NCBI RefSeq assembly: GCF_024622195.1
Contig: NZ_JANKBI010000009.1
Location: 1 to 64,000 of the forward strand
Origin: Murimonas intestini
Lineage (GTDB): Bacteria > Bacillota > Clostridia > Lachnospirales > Lachnospiraceae
DNA length: 64,000 bases
Reading direction: 5' to 3'
Shown: positions 62,495 through 64,000 of the stretch, in pieces
Position numbering within the stretch: position 1 is the stretch's first letter
Layout: each line of letters begins with the position of its first letter
Notes under the pieces: model-generated
What the model was told of the DNA's origin: nothing
Databases searched by the model: none
What the model saw: only the letters and a program-made list of their open reading frames with translations
Program-made: the position numbers and the translations under genes

Positions 62495-63463
62495 TTAAAT
62501 TTCCTGCTCCGCTGCATCCAGCAGATTTTCTTCTATGATATACCGGGGCCTCTGTTTTACTTCCCCATAAATTTTTCCTATATATTCACCGATGATTCCC
62601 AGGCAGAACAGCTGCAGCCCTCCTACCAGCCAGATGGAACAGATAACGCTTGTCCATCCCTGAACAGTATACCCTAATAATTTAGTCAGCAGGAAATGCA
62701 GTAAAAAAAGAAGGCTGATAAATGAAATAAGGATACCGATCACGGATATGGCCTTCAATGGCTTTACTGTAAAAGAAGTAATGCCGTCCCAGGCAAAAGC
62801 AAGCATCTTTTTAAAAGGATACTTGGATTCTCCTGCAAAGCGCTCGTTTCTTTCGTACAGGACCACATCGGAGGTATAACCGATCAGCGGAAATATCCCT
62901 CTTAAAAACAGGTTTACTTCCCGGAAATCTTTCAGGCTTTCCAGGACTCTTTTACTTGTCAGGCGGTAATCAGCATGGTTAAATACTGTCTTCACCCCCA
63001 TGGCAGACATGACCCTGTAGAAACTCTCCGCAGAAAAACGTTTGAAAAATGTATCTTTTTTTCTGGAGGACCTCACTCCATAGACTATATCATTCCCATC
63101 CATATACTTTTTGATCATTTCATCCAGAACCTCCACGTCATCCTGAAGATCCGCATCCATGGAGATCACTGCATCTGCATAGTCTTTGGCTGTCATCAGC
63201 CCGGCCAGCAGTGCATTCTGGTGTCCCATATTATGGGCCAGGCTGATGCCTGTAAACCGCGGATTTTCTCTGTGTATCTGCTGTATGAGCTCCCATGTCC
63301 TGTCCTTTGAACCATCATTTACATAGAGTACCTTACTCCTGCCGTCATCGATAAGCCCCTCCCTGCACATGCGCTCCATCTTATCATTCAGGCGTTTTGT
63401 AGTTTCCGGAAGTACTTCCTCCTCGTTATAGCATGGTACCACCAAATATAATCCACATCCCAT
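62495..63463 (-). CDS. Family 2 glycosyltransferase, polyprenyl-phosphate type
   Basis: This 322-residue enzyme has a GT-A domain starting YLVVPCYNEEEVLPET, with the DxD-type motif in AVISMDADLQDD and the conserved QDD. Two membrane helices lie at the C-terminus (AISVIGILISFISLLFLLHF; WTSVICSIWLVGGLQLFCLGIIGEYIGKIY). This is the GtrB/DPM architecture: transfer of a sugar to undecaprenyl phosphate for wall or teichoic acid glycosylation. It is next to a UDP-GlcNAc 2-epimerase gene, consistent with a surface-polysaccharide locus. Confidence 0.9.
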   Translation of the reverse strand: MGCGLYLVVPCYNEEEVLPETTKRLNDKMERMCREGLIDDGRSKVLYVNDGSKDRTWELIQQIHRENPRFTGISLAHNMGHQNALLAGLMTAKDYADAVISMDADLQDDVEVLDEMIKKYMDGNDIVYGVRSSRKKDTFFKRFSAESFYRVMSAMGVKTVFNHADYRLTSKRVLESLKDFREVNLFLRGIFPLIGYTSDVVLYERNERFAGESKYPFKKMLAFAWDGITSFTVKPLKAISVIGILISFISLLFLLHFLLTKLLGYTVQGWTSVICSIWLVGGLQLFCLGIIGEYIGKIYGEVKQRPRYIIEENLLDAAEQEI

Positions 63464-63495
63464 ATGCCCTGCCCCTTTCTATTAAACCAGGTCCT

Positions 63496-64000
63496 TCAGA
63501 CAGCTGGCTGCCCGCCTGTATCCTTCTCTAAAATATCTGCTATCCTGATGCATGCATTCCCGTCTCCATATGGATTGGATGCCCGGCTCATTTTATCATA
63601 CTCGTTTTTATCCGTGAGCAGCTGTCTGAATACCTGATATATTCTTTCTTCTTCCGTTCCTACAAGCTTCAGCGTTCCCGCCTCAACTCCCTCCGGCCTC
63701 TCAGTAGTGTCACGCATTACCAGGACGGGCTTTCCCAGGCCGGGAGCCTCCTCCTGTATTCCGCCGCTGTCCGTCAGCACCAGATAGCAGCGCGCCATGA
63801 GATTATGGAAATCCATTACATCCAGAGGTTCTATCAGATGGATCCTGTCAGAATCTCCCAGATATCTCTTTGCACATTTCTGTACAAGCGGGTTTAAATG
63901 CACAGGATAGATCACTTTCACATCCTCAAACTCATCAACGATCCGCCGGATTGCCCTGAACATCTGCTCCATCGGCCTTCCCAGGTTTTCACGCCGGTGG
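63496..64000 (-). CDS. wecB: UDP-N-acetylglucosamine 2-epimerase, C-terminal part
   Basis: Incomplete: the frame continues past the right edge. Visible residues include HRRENLGRPMEQ at the edge, VIYPVHLNP, LIEPLDVMDFHNLMAR and LTDSGGIQEEAPGLGKPVLVMRD with TERPEGVEAG, all diagnostic of the family. It interconverts UDP-GlcNAc and UDP-ManNAc for wall polymer synthesis. Confidence 0.93.
   Translation of the reverse strand, partial: HRRENLGRPMEQMFRAIRRIVDEFEDVKVIYPVHLNPLVQKCAKRYLGDSDRIHLIEPLDVMDFHNLMARCYLVLTDSGGIQEEAPGLGKPVLVMRDTTERPEGVEAGTLKLVGTEEERIYQVFRQLLTDKNEYDKMSRASNPYGDGNACIRIADILEKDTGGQPAV

Overview
The window looks like a Clostridia chromosome, most likely Lachnospiraceae. The evidence is paired YesM/YesN-type two-component systems, Lpl-type sugar ABC importers, a rhamnosidase, GGAGG-type ribosome sites and TTG/GTG starts. 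This assignment is an inference from gene families, because no rRNA or marker gene is present.

Layout. 0.2-4.6 kb (minus strand): an overlapping LysR - sensor kinase - AraC-type response regulator set. 4.8-5.9 kb: a pair of half-size chromate-type transporters. 6.0-15.8 kb (minus strand): a sugar-scavenging locus made of a GH78 rhamnosidase, two permeases, a lipoprotein binding protein and its own regulator/kinase pair. 16.1-20.2 kb: a MarR regulator with a heterodimeric ABC exporter and a probable operator at the promoter. 20.3-22.0 kb (minus strand): an AbiE toxin-antitoxin operon preceded by two related inverted-repeat operators. 57.5-62.4 kb (minus strand): an ABC-2 transporter and an OmpR/HisKA pair. 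62.5-64 kb: a polyprenyl-phosphate-type glycosyltransferase and the end of a UDP-GlcNAc 2-epimerase gene.

The remarkable part is 22.2-57.5 kb. It carries a long-tail (siphovirus-like) module: tail tube-like protein, tape measure, Dit, a very large tail-tip protein with an S74-like C-terminus, several fibres, Ig-like proteins, amidase and holin-like proteins. I find no terminase, portal, capsid, integrase or replication gene. The first gene encodes a 942-residue protein with an SGADFDSD motif, and upstream of it an R-x-P-H motif, arranged as in single-chain two-barrel RNA polymerases (YonO of SPbeta, eukaryotic QDE-1-type enzymes). A perfect TTGACA -35 box with a GAAC-N4-GTTC LexA-type site lies just upstream. 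The simplest reading is a DNA-damage-induced tail particle (tailocin) whose structural genes may be transcribed by its own polymerase.

Inside this module the tape-measure gene exists in two tandem versions. Each is interrupted at the same place by a group I intron, and each intron carries an antisense zinc-ribbon gene with its own ribosome site. P1, P10 and P7 pairings can be read by eye, and splicing restores the frame in both. The upstream tape-measure copy is truncated and frameshifted, and shares an 896-bp, roughly 99% identical block with the downstream intact copy. AT-rich cargo genes of unknown function sit between the tail-tube gene and the tape-measure region.
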